64,000 bases of DNA from Pristionchus mayeri. Lineage: Eukaryota > Nematoda > Chromadorea > Rhabditida > Neodiplogasteridae. Under the pieces are notes generated by a model. That model was given only the letters and a program-made list of their open reading frames with translations. It made no database searches and was not told the origin of the DNA. Both the position numbers and the translations under genes were made by a program. The stretch spans positions 12,688,464-12,752,463 of the forward strand of contig BTRK01000003.1 in NCBI GenBank assembly GCA_036245805.1, in the 5' to 3' direction. Positions 24,930 through 37,325 of the stretch are shown in pieces (within the stretch, counting starts at the first letter, position 1; every line of letters begins with the position of its first letter).

Positions 24930-25805
24930 GGGCTGGCAGAAGCGGGAGTGGTGCGTTGTTGCAAGGAACACGCGGTAACTTTGAATTTGTGAAATTCTGA
25001 TGCAACACGACGAATTTTAGAAATATGATGACATGAGTAATTATGCATATCATTCCTAAGAAGTCGTTCCAACACAAGTTTTGAAATTGAATTCATTCAC
25101 TGGTCCAAATAGGGGAACTGTAGGTATAGAAATAACAATTGATTATATTGTACATCAATTCATTAGAATTCAATTGTGAATAACGTGCTCGGTGTATCAT
25201 AATAAACATACTATCAGTGAGCATCGATGAAGCTATGACCGTATGTGTTTAGCACTGATGGCGAAGATCAATTGACAAAACTACGAAAATAGAAATTTGA
25301 ATCTACAAGGAGCAAGTGATAATTTGGTCTCTAGTCTACGACAACGTGTTGTGGAATATTGGTAATCCTCAGGTACACAGTTCTAGTCAATCAGTGTACA
25401 TCGAGATTCTAAAACATCTGGCATTCTTGTAAATTATTAAAAAGTAAGGTAATCTCTAACAATTTGTAGCCATTGGCTACTCGACTGTGACAATTGTCAA
25501 TGTCCTATGAAATAATGGACAGTGTCAATGCTATGAAATAGTGGTTGTAGATGCCTCTCGTGGCTGCTTTCGAAGGAAGGAGAGCACGATGCGAAAGACT
25601 CCCTTCCTACAACGAATCGTTGTTCTTTGGCCTTCAATCGTTATCATAAACAGGCGGATGCTCTCATTGGAGTGACTCCATTCGAGATATCATGGATGAG
25701 TAAGGCGGTCTTTGTTTTCTCACTTTACCGTAATATGAAATTATATTATCCTTGGAATAATTATCAATCATTGAACGAAAGGGGGAATTCTTCCTATTCA
25801 ATCAC
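24930..25805. other. Spacer between receptor gene and membrane pseudogene
   Basis: No confident exon. The last, cytoplasmic-tail exon of the receptor gene should lie here (a phase-2 acceptor is needed), but I could not pick one. Confidence 0.4.
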
Positions 25806-28800
25806 CTCACGAACGCCGAGCAAACAATGAGCAGGACGGATTGGAGGGTGGAATTGATGAAGAAGAGGAGACAGACGAGCCACGACGCCCACTTACCCGT
25901 GCCTGGAAGAAATTGATGATCAGGGCAGACGAAGAGGGAAATCATCTACGAACGCCAAGGGGTGGATAAAAGTCCATATAATTCCTGATTTGTAATACTA
26001 TGCTAGAGATTGATTTCTGGCAGATATCAGACAATAAAAAAGTATAATGAGGTTTTCTTGAGAATGTAAACTTTACCTGTCCCGAAAAGAAGACCCGCTT
26101 GTCCAATTATGAACACCGCAGACGTTAGAGCGCAGGGAATGATCAGTCTGGAAGGTGCTAGGTTGGACGAGAACCGATGAGAAGACACCGGATGAGTATA
26201 AAAAAACACGCTTTTCTAGTATTTTCAGAATACTGTCGCACACTGACAAATACCATTCTTCAATAACAGTAGACATTGATACTTTTTTTTGGTTTCGATC
26301 CGTTGAGTTCTCATTCAACAGTTCTCCTCCTAACTAGACTAGCACTGTCTGGAAGGGAAACGGTTGATATTTGAGGATCAATCGCTAAGATTAAGTTGTG
26401 ATTTTTTGCCCAAGTGTATTTATTTAAGTAACAATATCAGCAAACCCTACCGTATCTCGACGTACGCTAATCGAGTGCTCGGTCCGCCGAGAGATACGCG
26501 ATGCTTCAAGAGCATGCAAAGGGCGAGCCTGCAAGATTAGACGTTGAATCGGAACTAACAATCGCAACCAAGAAATCGAGAGCACAAGGAGTACTGAAAT
26601 AAGTAGATATGCATGAGAAGAGCATGCGAAGGGCTATCCTACAAGACTTGCATGATATGAAAGAACGATCTTGAATAAGATGTCTAGATGGAGAGAGCTA
26701 GGATCTAAGAGATCTAGGTGTAGATGAGCATCTACTGAAAACTTCGACCAACCCGTAGAATACGAACGGCAGAAATCCGCCCACCGCATTTACTACGAAG
26801 AAGAGTGTGGCGTGCCCGCCGGAGATGTACCTGAATGCATTCTTCCCCATACGAGAGAACATTATGAAAGGAGATGGTTCAGTTATGCCATGTTTCGAAA
26901 ACTTTTCAATTTACAGTTTCGCAACTTTGATTTCTTTCAAATTTTTTAAGTAAATTATACGCTATTTGTTCCTATATTTTCGTGACCTGCAGCGATAAAA
27001 AATGAAATTGAATGCCCCACCTTGCAAGATCTTCGCTGCAAAATCCATACATGGCGGGCTCGAAGTAGAAAGTTACGATGAAGGGTTGGAAGTGCGTAGC
27101 GCATCCCTGAGCAAATGAAATTCAAGCATTCGTTGTTTCTTGGAGGAGCCGAGATCTATTTGCATGTTGGAGATAACGGGACTAGATGTGTGTAGTAGAT
27201 ATACATTCTTGTTTATATTAATTCCCCCAAAGACTTATCGAGATAACCCCTTGGAAACGGTAGTTCATAGATCCAAAGTATGCCTTCATTTTTTGCAAGT
27301 CTGGCATTAATTACGCAAGGAAAGTGGACGAAGACGTGAACAATGAGCCTTCCGCTAAAGTGTATGCAAACAATGAAGAGGCGTCGGTTTGATGAGCGTG
27401 TACTCTTGGTCTCGAAAGGCGCACAAGAAGCAACAGAAAGGCAATCGAGGACGAAATTGGATTTCAACTGAAGAAAAGTTTTGAGAAGTCGAACTGTACC
27501 GAACTGTACTATAGTAAAAGTTTTTTAAGTTACGAATTTTCTATTATTTAAATTACGAGTGTGCTAATTAGCCGAGAAGCACCAATGTAGTATAAAAAGC
27601 CACCCGAAAATCACGTATAACTACAAAAGCAAAACCCTAAAGCTGTGGGAATGCTGCACGCTTCTACGTAATAATTTACTCTCTTTGTTACGTTTGCTCT
27701 CTCACTTCTCTGGCTTAGTGAATACAGACTTTTCTTACGAACCCATTCCTAGCAATTGTTCTTTGCTACCAACCAGAGTGATCGGTGCGAGCCATCCGAT
27801 CAGCAGACAGAGGAAGTAGGAGGTGCGACGGGACTGCGATCTGAAGACGAGTGGAGAAGAGACGGCCAGGAATCGCGACCTGTGAGACATTTAGTTTGAA
27901 AGTTACCTGACATCAAATGACAGCTAGATTTTTTCGTACGGGCCACCATATCTTCATTTTTACAGTCTCCCGGCCGGTCGAGCAACGGGAGAATGCGCAT
28001 TCAAAAGATAATTATCCGAAATGCGAACTCTAGTGTAGAGTTCTCTTCTTGGAAAACTTTTAGTGTATTTTCGGGTAAGTTTCAGTTGCGTTAAATAAAG
28101 AAATGATCGTCAGCTGTATAGATAACCTGAAACACAGCTGACAATGCATCACAAAATTTCCAATAAGAGAACCCTACTGTAGTGAGAGCTAGTCTACTTC
28201 CTTCCTCCTAGATCCTTCCTGCCCGTTCTTTCACTCACAACGTTCACGAAACAATTCAATGCCATACCTTAATTTCACGAAAGTGGACAATGGATGGAGC
28301 CGATTAAAAACTTTTCATGTTTTAAATGCAACAAATATTCACCATGCGATGAGCGGTAGGTGGAAGCAGCGCGTGAACCACATCGTGTCCATGTAGAACT
28401 GTAATTTTGTTTCACGAATCAATCAAAGAAAGTGGTTTTCCTGGATTTCAATGAACGATTTTGCAGAAACATTGGAACGACTGGAGATTTCAGACAGATC
28501 GTGTCAGGGAGGGGAAAAAAGCTAATTTGCGTGGCCCATCTAATCCCCTTTATTCTCGTCATAACGAGACAGCGGAGCGGTCTGAATGGCAGGGTTTTTC
28601 GAACATTTGCCCATATTACCGTTGAATGAGATTGAAATCAAGGAAAAGCTCTTGGTTGATTTGTGGGCAAAGGGTTTATGCACCTCTCTCCACAAACGCC
28701 GCATCCCTAACTTCACTTCCCTTTGAGGAGATGTCTCCGAAGTGACCAAAACAGTCGATTTTCGGAGGGCGAGAAATAGGCACAGTGATAAGGAGATTTC

Positions 28801-31800
28801 GCCCCGAGAATCGATGGGCCACGCAAATGAACCTATTTCCCCCATCTGGCACGTTGTGTCAGATAGGTACCTGGACCCAGTGTCGTCTCTCTTCTCTCAC
28901 AAGTCGACTCTTCGTCAGGATCGCCAACCCGTTCACGAGTGCGAACTGAAATGAAAAATCGAATAATCAATAAATATTGATCACGTCATGCGGTTATCGC
29001 AAGACGAGGAGGAGCATTGGAATGCACTGGTAGATGCAACAAAAGCAAAATGGGCAAATGTGCTGTCATAGCTATTTGAACCCCGCATAATGTATAGCGG
29101 ACTCATGGTATTTATCACAAATAAGTAAAAACATTCTAGGGATTTCCAAGCAAGAAATTTTTTTTTTCCATTCAGTTCGTTCTTTGTGTCCATAAATAAA
29201 AAGACAATTTATTACGAAGCCATCCCCATATTTAACCACCCCCCCCCCTCCGACGGAGATGGGAAAGCCAAACCAACGAACACTACCTGCAACATGCAAA
29301 GAATGTCAGCTACAGCCATCGAGATGAGATAGCGGAAGCCGGCTATTTCCTCAAATTTAATTACATATTTTTAAAACTATGTAAGTATCTTCCCGTGTTT
29401 ATATATAATCATAGGTGTCCACGCCGGCGGCGACCCCCATGAACCCCTATTCATGGTTGCGCATACCTGTGACAGGGTATGCGCAAGCATGAACCCCGGG
29501 TCATGGTCAAAAATCGAGTGAGAGGTCAAGACTAGGTACCGTACCCAATCGATAGTACAGTACCCTCAGATACCGTATATCACTACCGTAACCCACGAAT
29601 ATCGCAAACTAACTTTATTTTTAAAAAGTCCTGGTACCGTGTCCAATCGATTATACAGTACCCAAGCAACTACCGTAACCCAGTTCCTTGGGTCAGATCC
29701 AGTTCCGTGGGACAAACATTTTTCTAAAAATTTTAAGCATTTTTCTGAAAATCCCAAATCAATCGCAAAATGATTCTACAATAATTGGAGATACGTAAGT
29801 ATAATTTAAAATAATTGTGAAATCGATTTTGGATTTTTAGAAAAATGTTTGACCCAAGGAACTGGATCTGACCCAAGGAACTGGGTTACGGTAGTTACTT
29901 GGGTACTGTATAATCGATTGGACGCGGTACCAGGACTTTTTAAAAATAAAGTTAGTTTGCGATATTCGTGGGTTACGGTAGTGATATACGGTATCTTAGG
30001 GTACTGTACTATCGATTGGGTACGGTACCTAGTCTTGACCTACCAATAACCTACCAATCGATTTTTTGTCCATGACCCGGGGTTCATGGTTGCGCATACC
30101 CTGTCAAAAATACCATGACCCGGGGTTCATGCTTGCGCATACCCTGTCACAGGGTATGCGCAACCATGAACCCCGGGTCATGGAAATTTCAGAAAAAAAT
30201 TAAGTCAGTTCACGATAGCCAGTCATGGTACTGTACTTGGGTTATTGTAACTAGGCTACGGTAAGACGGCCGAGCTTTCCTGATCCGTCTTAGGTACTTT
30301 TTACCACATAGTGGTGTGCCCACAGCACTCAGATTACGGTAGTGCGGGTTACGGTAGCCGACAAATACCAGTTGTGTCGATGTACATGCCGACGGTTATA
30401 GCACCTTAGGTCTACCCTTAGGTTGAGGTTTCCCCACCACCTGCCAAAAAACCATGACCCGGGGTTCATGCTTGCGGGGTCGCCGCCACTGCTGGACAGC
30501 TATGTATTAAGTTGAACAGAAAGTCTTTATAAATTTTTTATTTCAATTCTTCTGACAATAAAGCGCAAGAGCGAAATCAAACGTATGCACCATTGTTATC
30601 TACGACAAATCACCAACGTTCAGGCAACTTATGGATTCCCTCCTTATAGAACCCATCTCGGCGCGAATCAAAATATTGCTTGAGTGCGGCCTCGATCGCC
30701 CCACGGGAAGTGAAGGATCTCTGATCGAGATGACGGGTCAGATCCGAGAACAACCAATCATCCGAAGGGGCCAAGCCAGGAGAATACGGTGTATGAGGGA
30801 GAACCATCCAGCCATATTTGGACAGCTCCTGCTTGACCTGCCGTACAACATGGGGTCGGGCGTTATCGTGTTGATAGTACACTTTCTTGCCGTTCAGGGC
30901 AGATTGTGCGGATTTCGTCTTGAGATTCCGTAGTTGTTTAGTGTAGACATATCCAGTAATTATCCGCTTCTCGGGTAGGAGCTCCCAGTAAATCGGGCCA
31001 TCCACTCCCCACCAGGCAGAGAGCAAGATTTTCATAGGGTGAAGGTCAGGCTTTGCGACGTCCTGTGGGGTCTCATTGGCATCCACCCACTGTGCCTTCC
31101 TATGGTGATTCTCATAGCAGACCCACTTATCGACCCCTGTTATGAGACGGTCCACCCATCGATCTCCAGCGTGAAGAGTGAGTAGAGAAAGGGAATCGTC
31201 GACACGGTGGTCAAACTGGTCTTGGGTCAATTTGTGGGGTATGAAACGGCCTAGCTTCTTCTTCTTGCCAATGGAGACCAATTATTTTACGATGGTGCTT
31301 TGCGATACCCCAAGTGTGGCTGCCATGTCGCGGGTATTTGGAAAGGATCCAATTCCACTACGATCCGTAGTGCATCCAAATCCAGCTCGGGTGGCCTCCC
31401 AGACCGGTCATGATCATCCATGGAAAAGTCCCCCTTCTCGAAGAGTTGGTACCAATTGCGCATGGTCTGGTAGTGAGTGGCATATGAATCGTACACTTCA
31501 GCCAACTGACGTTCCTATTCCTTCATTGTAGTGTGAGAGAGGAATACGAATAATAGAACGTTGCGAATGTGCAAGGCCGTGTGAACAAACATCGTGATCT
31601 TACTAGTAGCAGAATGAAAGGCGTGGAATAGGGAGTTGTTGACCACATAGTCCCTTTGTCATTTGTTATTCACTAGAGGCGAGGGAACACCAAAGGTCTC
31701 GTGCACTGAGCAGTGATCGAGCAAAACAGTTTATAAAGACTTTCTGTTCAACCTAATATACAATCATCTTCTACAACATTAAGTTGCTAACTCTGCCAAA

Positions 31801-32054
31801 TATGTTTTTGTGATGAAAAATCAACGAGAAGTGAAAGTGAGCGGAGATAAATTAGTATCAAGCTCGAATATACGTTTCCGTCGACAAACTTTGAAAATAC
31901 CTACCCTTTCTGCGCCGACGCACACCGCAACCACAAGCAGGTAGAGTGGGACGAACAACAGGGTGAGGATGATCAGTGATCCCCCGGCAAGGATGTCTTC
32001 CGCCTCCAGAGGTCTCTCGTACCACGCAGCGAATGGATCGACGGTTGAGGGCAT
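25806..32054 (-). CDS. Chemoreceptor-like seven-transmembrane GPCR
   Basis: Minus-strand exons with compatible phases: 31905-32054 (start; N-terminus and TM1, LIILTLLFVPLYLLVVAVCV), 29287-29349 (TM2 start, FRYLISMAVADILCMLQ), 28871-28945, 28343-28398 (TM3 region, WFTRCFHLPLIAW), 27774-27879 (SRFLAVSSPLVFR and TM4), 27021-27106 (CATHFQPFIVTFYFEP), 26749-26830 (TM5, ATLFFVVNAVGGFLPFVFYG), 26077 to about 26153 (TM6, LIIPCALTSAVFIIGQAGLL), 25806-25902 (TM7, NSTLQSVLLIVCSAFVR). The order, the TM3 cysteine and the R-F-L-A-V-S-S-P motif after TM3 fit nematode serpentine receptors, which detect environmental chemicals at sensory cilia. I cannot assign a subfamily. The join between the TM5 and TM6 exons and the final tail exon are unresolved. 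The first intron, about 2.5 kb, hosts nested transposons. Confidence 0.75.
28038..28174. mobile_element. TA-flanked MITE, family GRGTTCTC (copy 3)
   Basis: 137 bp between TA at 28036-28037 and 28175-28176; ends GAGTTCTCTTCTTGGAAA and TTTCCAATAAGAGAACCC. It sits in a receptor-gene intron. An inner pair GTCAGCTGT/ACAGCTGAC adds to the fold. Confidence 0.8.
29410..30504. mobile_element. Fold-back element with 8-bp TSD (hAT-like), long copy
   Basis: Ends CATAGGTGTCCACGCCGGCG and the complement of GCCACTGCTGGACAGCTATG. The left flank is TATATAAT (29402-29409). The right flank is TATACAAT once the mariner inserted at its TA is removed, giving an 8-bp duplication with one mismatch. The interior is a giant palindrome: about 29538-29735 pairs with 29830-30045, and further copies of the phrase CCATGACCCGGGGTTCATG fold on each other. 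No coding capacity. An 8-bp duplication is typical of hAT elements, but the transposase source is not visible. Confidence 0.8.
30507..31756 (-). mobile_element. Second mariner-type transposon
   Basis: Ends TTAAGTTGAACAGAAAGTCT and the complement of AGACTTTCTGTTCAACCTAA (one mismatch) between TA at 30505-30506 and 31757-31758; 1250 bp. The ends differ from those of the mariner at 15771, so this is a different family. It is inserted exactly at the right edge of the hAT-like element, inside that element's own target duplication. Confidence 0.95.
30610..31592 (-). pseudogene. Mariner transposase pseudogene, second family
   Basis: Likely start at 31590-31592 (MFVHTALHIRNVLLFVFLSH). An in-frame TAG follows at 31515-31517, then the HTH-like part through NWYQLFEKGDFSMDDHDRSG and RPPELD, a frameshift near 31290, and a long intact C-terminal part with the blocks GVDKW, QHDNARPH and YSPGLAPSDDW, ending KLPERW at 30610. 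The three acidic catalytic positions can be read, though the usual PDLAPSD is PGLAPSD. With one stop and one frameshift it is inactive as it stands, but the 223-residue catalytic frame is unbroken, so decay is recent. Confidence 0.9.
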
Positions 32055-32157
32055 CTCACTGAATACATGGTATCTACACTCAAATGGTCAGGACGTACGC
32101 CAGGTCTTCCATGCCATATCAAACTAATGCCACACTCATGTAAGGAATAGACGGGAC

Positions 32158-33102
32158 CATAGTTGCCCACGCCGCCGGCGACCCCCATGACCCCCTATTC
32201 ATGGATGAGCGCTGCCTCACTTTTTAAGTGAGGCAGCGCTCATAGACGTATAGGGGGTCATGATCGAAAAATCGATGGTAGGTCATGGGTGGGTCAAGAT
32301 TAAGTACTGTACCAATCGATAGTACAATACTTCCTGAAACCGTATATAGCTACCGTAACCCCTATTACCGCAAACTGATTTTTTTCAAAAAATTGAAAAT
32401 ATCGTACCCTAATTAAAAAGTCAAAGTACCGTAACCAATCGATAGTACAGTACCACCATATACCGTATCCCATTACCGTAACCCCGACTATCGCTAACTA
32501 ACTTTATTTTTAAGATGTCCTGATAACGTGCACAATCAGATCGATTGTACAGTACCCAACTGACTACTACTGTAGAACCATTTTTCGATCGATTTATGAT
32601 TTTTAGAAAATTATTTTGGATTTTTAGAAAAATGTTTGACCCAAGGAACTAGATCTGACCCAAGGAACTGGGTTACGGTAGTCAGTTTGGGTACTGTACA
32701 ATCGATCGTTCACGACAAAAGACCGATTGTGCACGTTACCAGGACATCTTAAAAATAAAGTTAGTTCGCGATAGTCCGAGTTACGGTAGTGGGATACGGT
32801 ATCTGGTGGTACTGTGCTATAGATTGGTTACGGTACTTTGACTTTTTAATTTATGTACGATATTTTCAATTTTTGAAAAAAATCAGTTTGCGGTAATCGG
32901 GGTTACGGTAGCTAGATACAGTATCAGGAAGTACTGTACTATCGAATGGTACAGTACTTAATCTTGACCTTCCCATGACCTACCATCGATTTTTTGACCA
33001 TGACCCCCTATACGTCTATGAGCGCTGCCTCACTTTTCACCATGAATAGGGGTCATGGATGAGCGGTGCCTCACTTGCCGCCGCCAGTGGTGGGCAACTA
33101 TG
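32158..33102. mobile_element. Fold-back element with perfect 8-bp TSD (hAT-like)
   Basis: Ends CATAGTTGCCCACGCC and the complement of GGTGGGCAACTATG, flanked by an exact duplication GACGGGAC at 32150-32157 and 33103-33110. The 945-bp interior is a near-complete palindrome centred near 32620, sharing most of its arms with the copy at 29410. It lies just 5' of the receptor gene's start codon (about 100 bp away), so it may sit in or near its promoter. Confidence 0.9.
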
Positions 33103-33449
33103 GACGGGACTGATATCATATGCTTGACAAAAGAAGTTTGTTCAGCTCAATCATTTATTGTGATTCATTGCCATGCCGTAATTGCTGATGCACCGTTTAG
33201 CAAAAAATACAAGAAAATAAAAAAAAAAGCTAGCAATGGAAACCATCATACCACGAAGCCAAGGGATCGACGATGGAGGGCATCCAATTTGCGTGTTTTA
33301 GGACATCTCTCGTTAGCGTTTACCCACTGAAAAATATGGCCATATATTGGTTGAGTGGTATTAAAGAGCAGTTAATTAAGGGTTTTCATAGACGAGTATG
33401 GCGAGAAGCATCAAAGAGAATACAAATCCGCCTCCAGAGTAGAGATTGT

Positions 33450-33509
33450 CTCTTCATTCTGCGTGCTCTCTCGCCCGTCTGACTGGCGAGAGAGCGCGCA
33501 GAATGAAGA
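33450..33509. repeat. GA-rich fold-back repeat
   Basis: Arms TCTTCATTCTGCGTGCTCTC and GAGAGCGCGCAGAATGAAGA; nearly perfect hairpin of 60 bp, followed by the outer-end phrase ATGAAGCCAACCCTAC. Confidence 0.75.
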
Positions 33510-33595
33510 TAACATTTCCCATGAAGCCAACCCTACTCCAAAGGTCTCTCGCACCCCGCAGCCAACGAACCAAGGAACCAAGGAAGCATAGGCAT

Positions 33596-33840
33596 CCAAC
33601 TATATTTGCCTTCTAGTGCATAGAGGAAGTTTGTCTGAGGTGGGAGCAAAGGAAGTAAGACGTGAGAAGACGTGAGAAAAAGGAGATTTCCACGAAGCCA
33701 TCTCAACTACAGAGATCTCGTAGCCAATCAGTCAAAGGATCTACGATTGTACGCGTCCAACTATATTTGCCTGCTAGTGCATAGAGCATGTTTGTCTGAG
33801 GTGGGAGCAAAGGAAGTAAGACGTGAGAAAACGTGAGAAA
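33596..33840 (+). repeat. Direct duplication of an 85-bp block
   Basis: The block beginning CCAACTATATTTGCCT and ending CGTGAGAAA occurs at about 33596-33678 and 33748-33840 with only a few differences. Confidence 0.8.
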
Positions 33841-34037
33841 GGTCGGGCATTTTCATTAAGATTGCGGGGGCACAAGCATCAGGGTACCAGCAGGCATTCG
33901 AGTACATTTTATACAAATTGTGGGATTGCTTAGGCAGACTTTTTCCATTCCTCTAAACCATTCGCCCATCTGATCGACGAGAGAGGTTGAAGAATGGAGG
34001 GACAACTTCTTGCAAAACCATATCAAATGCACGTTAA

Positions 34038-34096
34038 AGGAGGAGCAAACTCAAAGTTCAAAGTTCAAAGAGCAAACTCAAAGATTTACTCCTCCT
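34038..34096. mobile_element. Mini-element flanked by TTAA
   Basis: 59 bp between TTAA at 34034-34037 and 34097-34100, ends AGGAGGAGCAAA and TTTACTCCTCCT, interior made of repeated TCAAAGT. The TTAA duplication and AGGAG termini match the element at 50487-50774. Confidence 0.6.
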
Positions 34097-35646
34097 TTAA
34101 AGCCAAAATTGAATAGCACAGTGCGCCGGTACTGATTGAATATCGAACAGAACAGTGGAATGCAAAACGAGCACCTATCTGGTGGGTGTTTCAGTCCTTT
34201 GGTCGAGCCCGACCCGCCCTCGAAATCTGCAAAATGCAGAAAGGTCGCGACTTTTCATTAAGAGTGCGGGGGCACACTGCTGTATTCAGATTTAATTCGT
34301 TCGTTCCAATGAAACTAAATATAGGTGAGAACATTCGGATGCTCATTATCTTGGATTAAAACCGGTTTGGAGTGTTAAACACATATTTTCACAGTAGGAT
34401 TAAGAATGTGCCTTTGAAAACAATGGTCTCAATGGTCTTAATGTGAATGGACAGCGTGTCACCGCCTGAAATATGAGCTTCATAAAATTATTGGGCGCCA
34501 ATCCCGAAAATTGGCACTTTTCAAAGATAGAATTTCCATTCTTGCGTAGCTACGTCTGCATTTTCCTGGTATGGCTTGAGAAGAGTCTCTATATTCTGAC
34601 TGCTCTCTCAAACTGGCATGGCAGCATGCAGAAAAAAGAGACGAAACAATCTCCTGTGCGAGAACAGAAAAGGTGCTCCCCAAGCGAGTTTACAGTCGTC
34701 AAGAGACGACTACGCTAGGTCGTCACGAATCCCTGCTGTCAAAGTGTTTCTAGGGAACGTTACCTTTCCCGACCGAGGTCACCAATTTACCGACACCGGA
34801 GTGTTAGAGAGCTTGGTCTATTTGCGAGACCAATAACTATTATAAATTAGGTTAGTCCTTAGTCTCGAATTTCGCTTGTTTACCGATGCGTGAGGCAAAA
34901 CTGAAAAGGCACTTTTTCGAAATCCATTTCTCGGCGGATCTACTGTGCAATGTATTCGGGAATCTGTAATTCATCGAACTGATAGTCGTTCTTCATTCCT
35001 ACTTCTGTCTCGAATGACCACACATCTTCTTGGAAATGTTTCGATGGGTTCTCCGCCCTCTTATCTCGTTTGAGATTGTGCAATCGCCCCTTGGAAATGA
35101 CCTCATTCGTTAAAATTGCGATTTATCGGACTCTTTCTGATAAGGCGCCGATTTCCACGACGATTTTTTTGTTGTCTCCATCCACCTTTTGTCCATTTTG
35201 ATGCTTTGATCTCTTTCCTCCAGTCGAGGCAGGCACTGTTCATAAATCAGAGAAAGTGCACACTTTATCATTGTTTCATTGATCTATCGTAGGTACCAAA
35301 TGGCTTCGAAATGATGGTCAGTCTGATGTCTCATAATTATATCGGGTGTAATTCGTTAAACCAAGCGAATTCAGATACGTATTAATTGCACCACAGGAGC
35401 GAAACCTCTATTCTCACATTCCTTCTACCCCATCAGCAACTGTTTTACTTCATTGTGCCATGTAATCACATGTAAACTATGAAATTAATTTTTATTTCGG
35501 ACATATCAGAGTGAATTACATGCGTGATCGAAAATATCTCCACCTGGATACCGCCGAGCGAAATTGGATCATTCTGAAAGTAAATAAGTGATCAGATTGT
35601 AGAAGTCAAATTGGAAGGATAATTACGATACAAACAAAATATTACC

Positions 35647-35757
35647 TGGGCTGCAAATGCGTCTCAGAATGGCTGGTTTCCGAAATCAGAAGTCCGAACG
35701 CAGATCGTCTGCCGTAAGATGAATGTGGAACATTGTGACGAGGGGTAGCGTAGTTAG
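35647..35757 (-). CDS. Unrecognised exon, copy 1 of a duplicated pair
   Basis: A minus-strand open stretch reads MPNYATPRHNVPHSSYGRRS then AFGLLISETSHSETHLQP and reaches a donor-like GTAATA. The segment 36795-36945 encodes the related PNYLPTLLRHVPYPPYRRRS then LFGLLISDTRDAEQHLNQ, also ending at GTAATA. Conservation of this reading frame but not of the two others is the evidence for coding. No upstream or downstream exon could be joined securely. The product is unrecognised. Confidence 0.35.
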
Positions 35758-36794
35758 GCATACGGTAGGTTGCGCTCGGCGGGATAGGACAGTGGGGAGG
35801 CACTCTTGCGGTTTATCATAGATTGCTGGGGAGAATTACGGGGAATGAGGAGAGAAGGGTCGAGGCGGCTTTTATACTTGATAATCGCGCCCTTTCTGAT
35901 TCGCGATAATGGTGGAGTGATAAAAAGCGTAAAAATCAGGGAAGATCTTTCGATTTCACTGCCAGATAGTGGTTGTGAGCAAGAATGATGGTCTCATTCC
36001 CCTGAGCTTGCAGTAGGGATGACTTCGCAAGAAATCGCCCGACCGGCGAGATCAAGAGAATTTCTTGGGTTGCAATACCTAGCCTTCTGTGTTGGCGATT
36101 TTATCTTTTTTTTGCTAACGAGTCAAGGGCGGATAAAAAATCAGAGCAAGTTCACGCAGTTTGTCATCATTTTATTGGTCTGAAGGAGGTGTCGAGACGG
36201 TGACGGATATTTCGTTTCAAAGAGATGCACACTATCCTCACAATGCGTACGCTCACGTCCGTTCTGACTGGTGAGAGTGCTCGCTGAACTGAGCGAGTCG
36301 TCACTGTCGAAGCCATCCCTAGCCTGCAGATCCCTCCATATTGATGATTTGATCTCGACTGGGTGGATCTCTTTCATGCGACTGGGTGGATCACGCATCA
36401 GAGACCCTCTATCATCATTCTATTGCACTGTTGGAGGCGCCAGAGATCCTTAGACGGTGACGGATATGCCGTTTCAAGGAGAAGTGTACTTGACACAAAT
36501 AAAATGTGCCGTTTTTGTAAACCGAGAAAGAAAATAAGATTAGATTTATTTATGTTCCGAAACTATGATTATCACACTTTACTGATCCCAAAACCATTCG
36601 AAATTTATACTGCATTTCTTCTTGTTACTTTGTGAGTACATTAGAATTATGGAACTTTTTATTTCGGACAGAGCAGAAAGTGTACATGTGGGATCGAAAC
36701 TGCCTCCACCAGATTGTCGGTAGAGATTTGTTGGAAAATGCGAAAAGAAATTGGATTGGAATTCAATACTAAACTATAAAATTATTACTTGGAT

Positions 36795-36945
36795 TTCAGT
36801 TGCGGCGTAATTGCGGGTGTTACAGTAGCTCAGCTGGTTCAGATGTTGTTCAGCATCCCTGGTGTCCGAAATCAGAAGTCCGAATAGAGATCGTCGGCGG
36901 TAAGGTGGATATGGAACATGACGAAGAAGAGTAGGAAGGTAGTTG
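36795..36945 (-). CDS. Unrecognised exon, copy 2 of a duplicated pair
   Basis: Partner of 35647-35757, about 1.15 kb upstream on the same strand. It shares the frame around RRRSLFGLLISDT and the donor-like GTAATA. Flanking non-coding sequence is also shared (TTTATTTCGGACA near 35495 and 36660; GGTGACGGATAT near 36200 and 36457), so the unit arose by tandem duplication. Upstream the frame meets a stop without a clear acceptor, so at least one copy may be dead. Confidence 0.3.
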
Positions 36946-37325
36946 GGGATAGGGTGATTATGTTAGAGTCGTTAGGGTCGTTAGGGTAGGGATAGGGACT
37001 ATTATGGCTTGGTTCTGGGGGGGCCGTTAGGCACGGGGTGGGTGGTCCACGCCGGGACAGCGCATTGTGGGCGCGCACTTGATGGTGTTCAAAGTAGATG
37101 GAGTGGGGTACAAATAGATTGTGAGGAACTGCAAATTCCGGCGGCTTTTAAGCCATCGCCCTTCGCAACTGCCCTTTGCTGATAACCCTTGGAACGATAA
37201 AGGCGTGCGAATCAGAGAAGATTTGTGGATTTCATCGAAAGGCAGGGTTTGTGGGCTGGAATGCGAATGCTATGGCCTAGACCGCGGCGCCGGCGGGCTT
37301 TGATGATTTGCTTGATCGTTTTTAT

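Larger units (their letters stand above)
33111..35640. other. Gene-free repeat-rich spacer
   Basis: No supported exon. It contains a fold-back, a duplicated 85-bp block, a tiny TTAA-flanked element, and a pair of related phrases near 33840 and 34243 (AGGTCG, TTTTCATTAAGA, TGCGGGGGCACA). Confidence 0.45.

Noticed and set aside
32973..33100. Coding frame across the right arm of the hAT-like element
   Set aside because: Lies inside a palindromic element with a proven 8-bp duplication.
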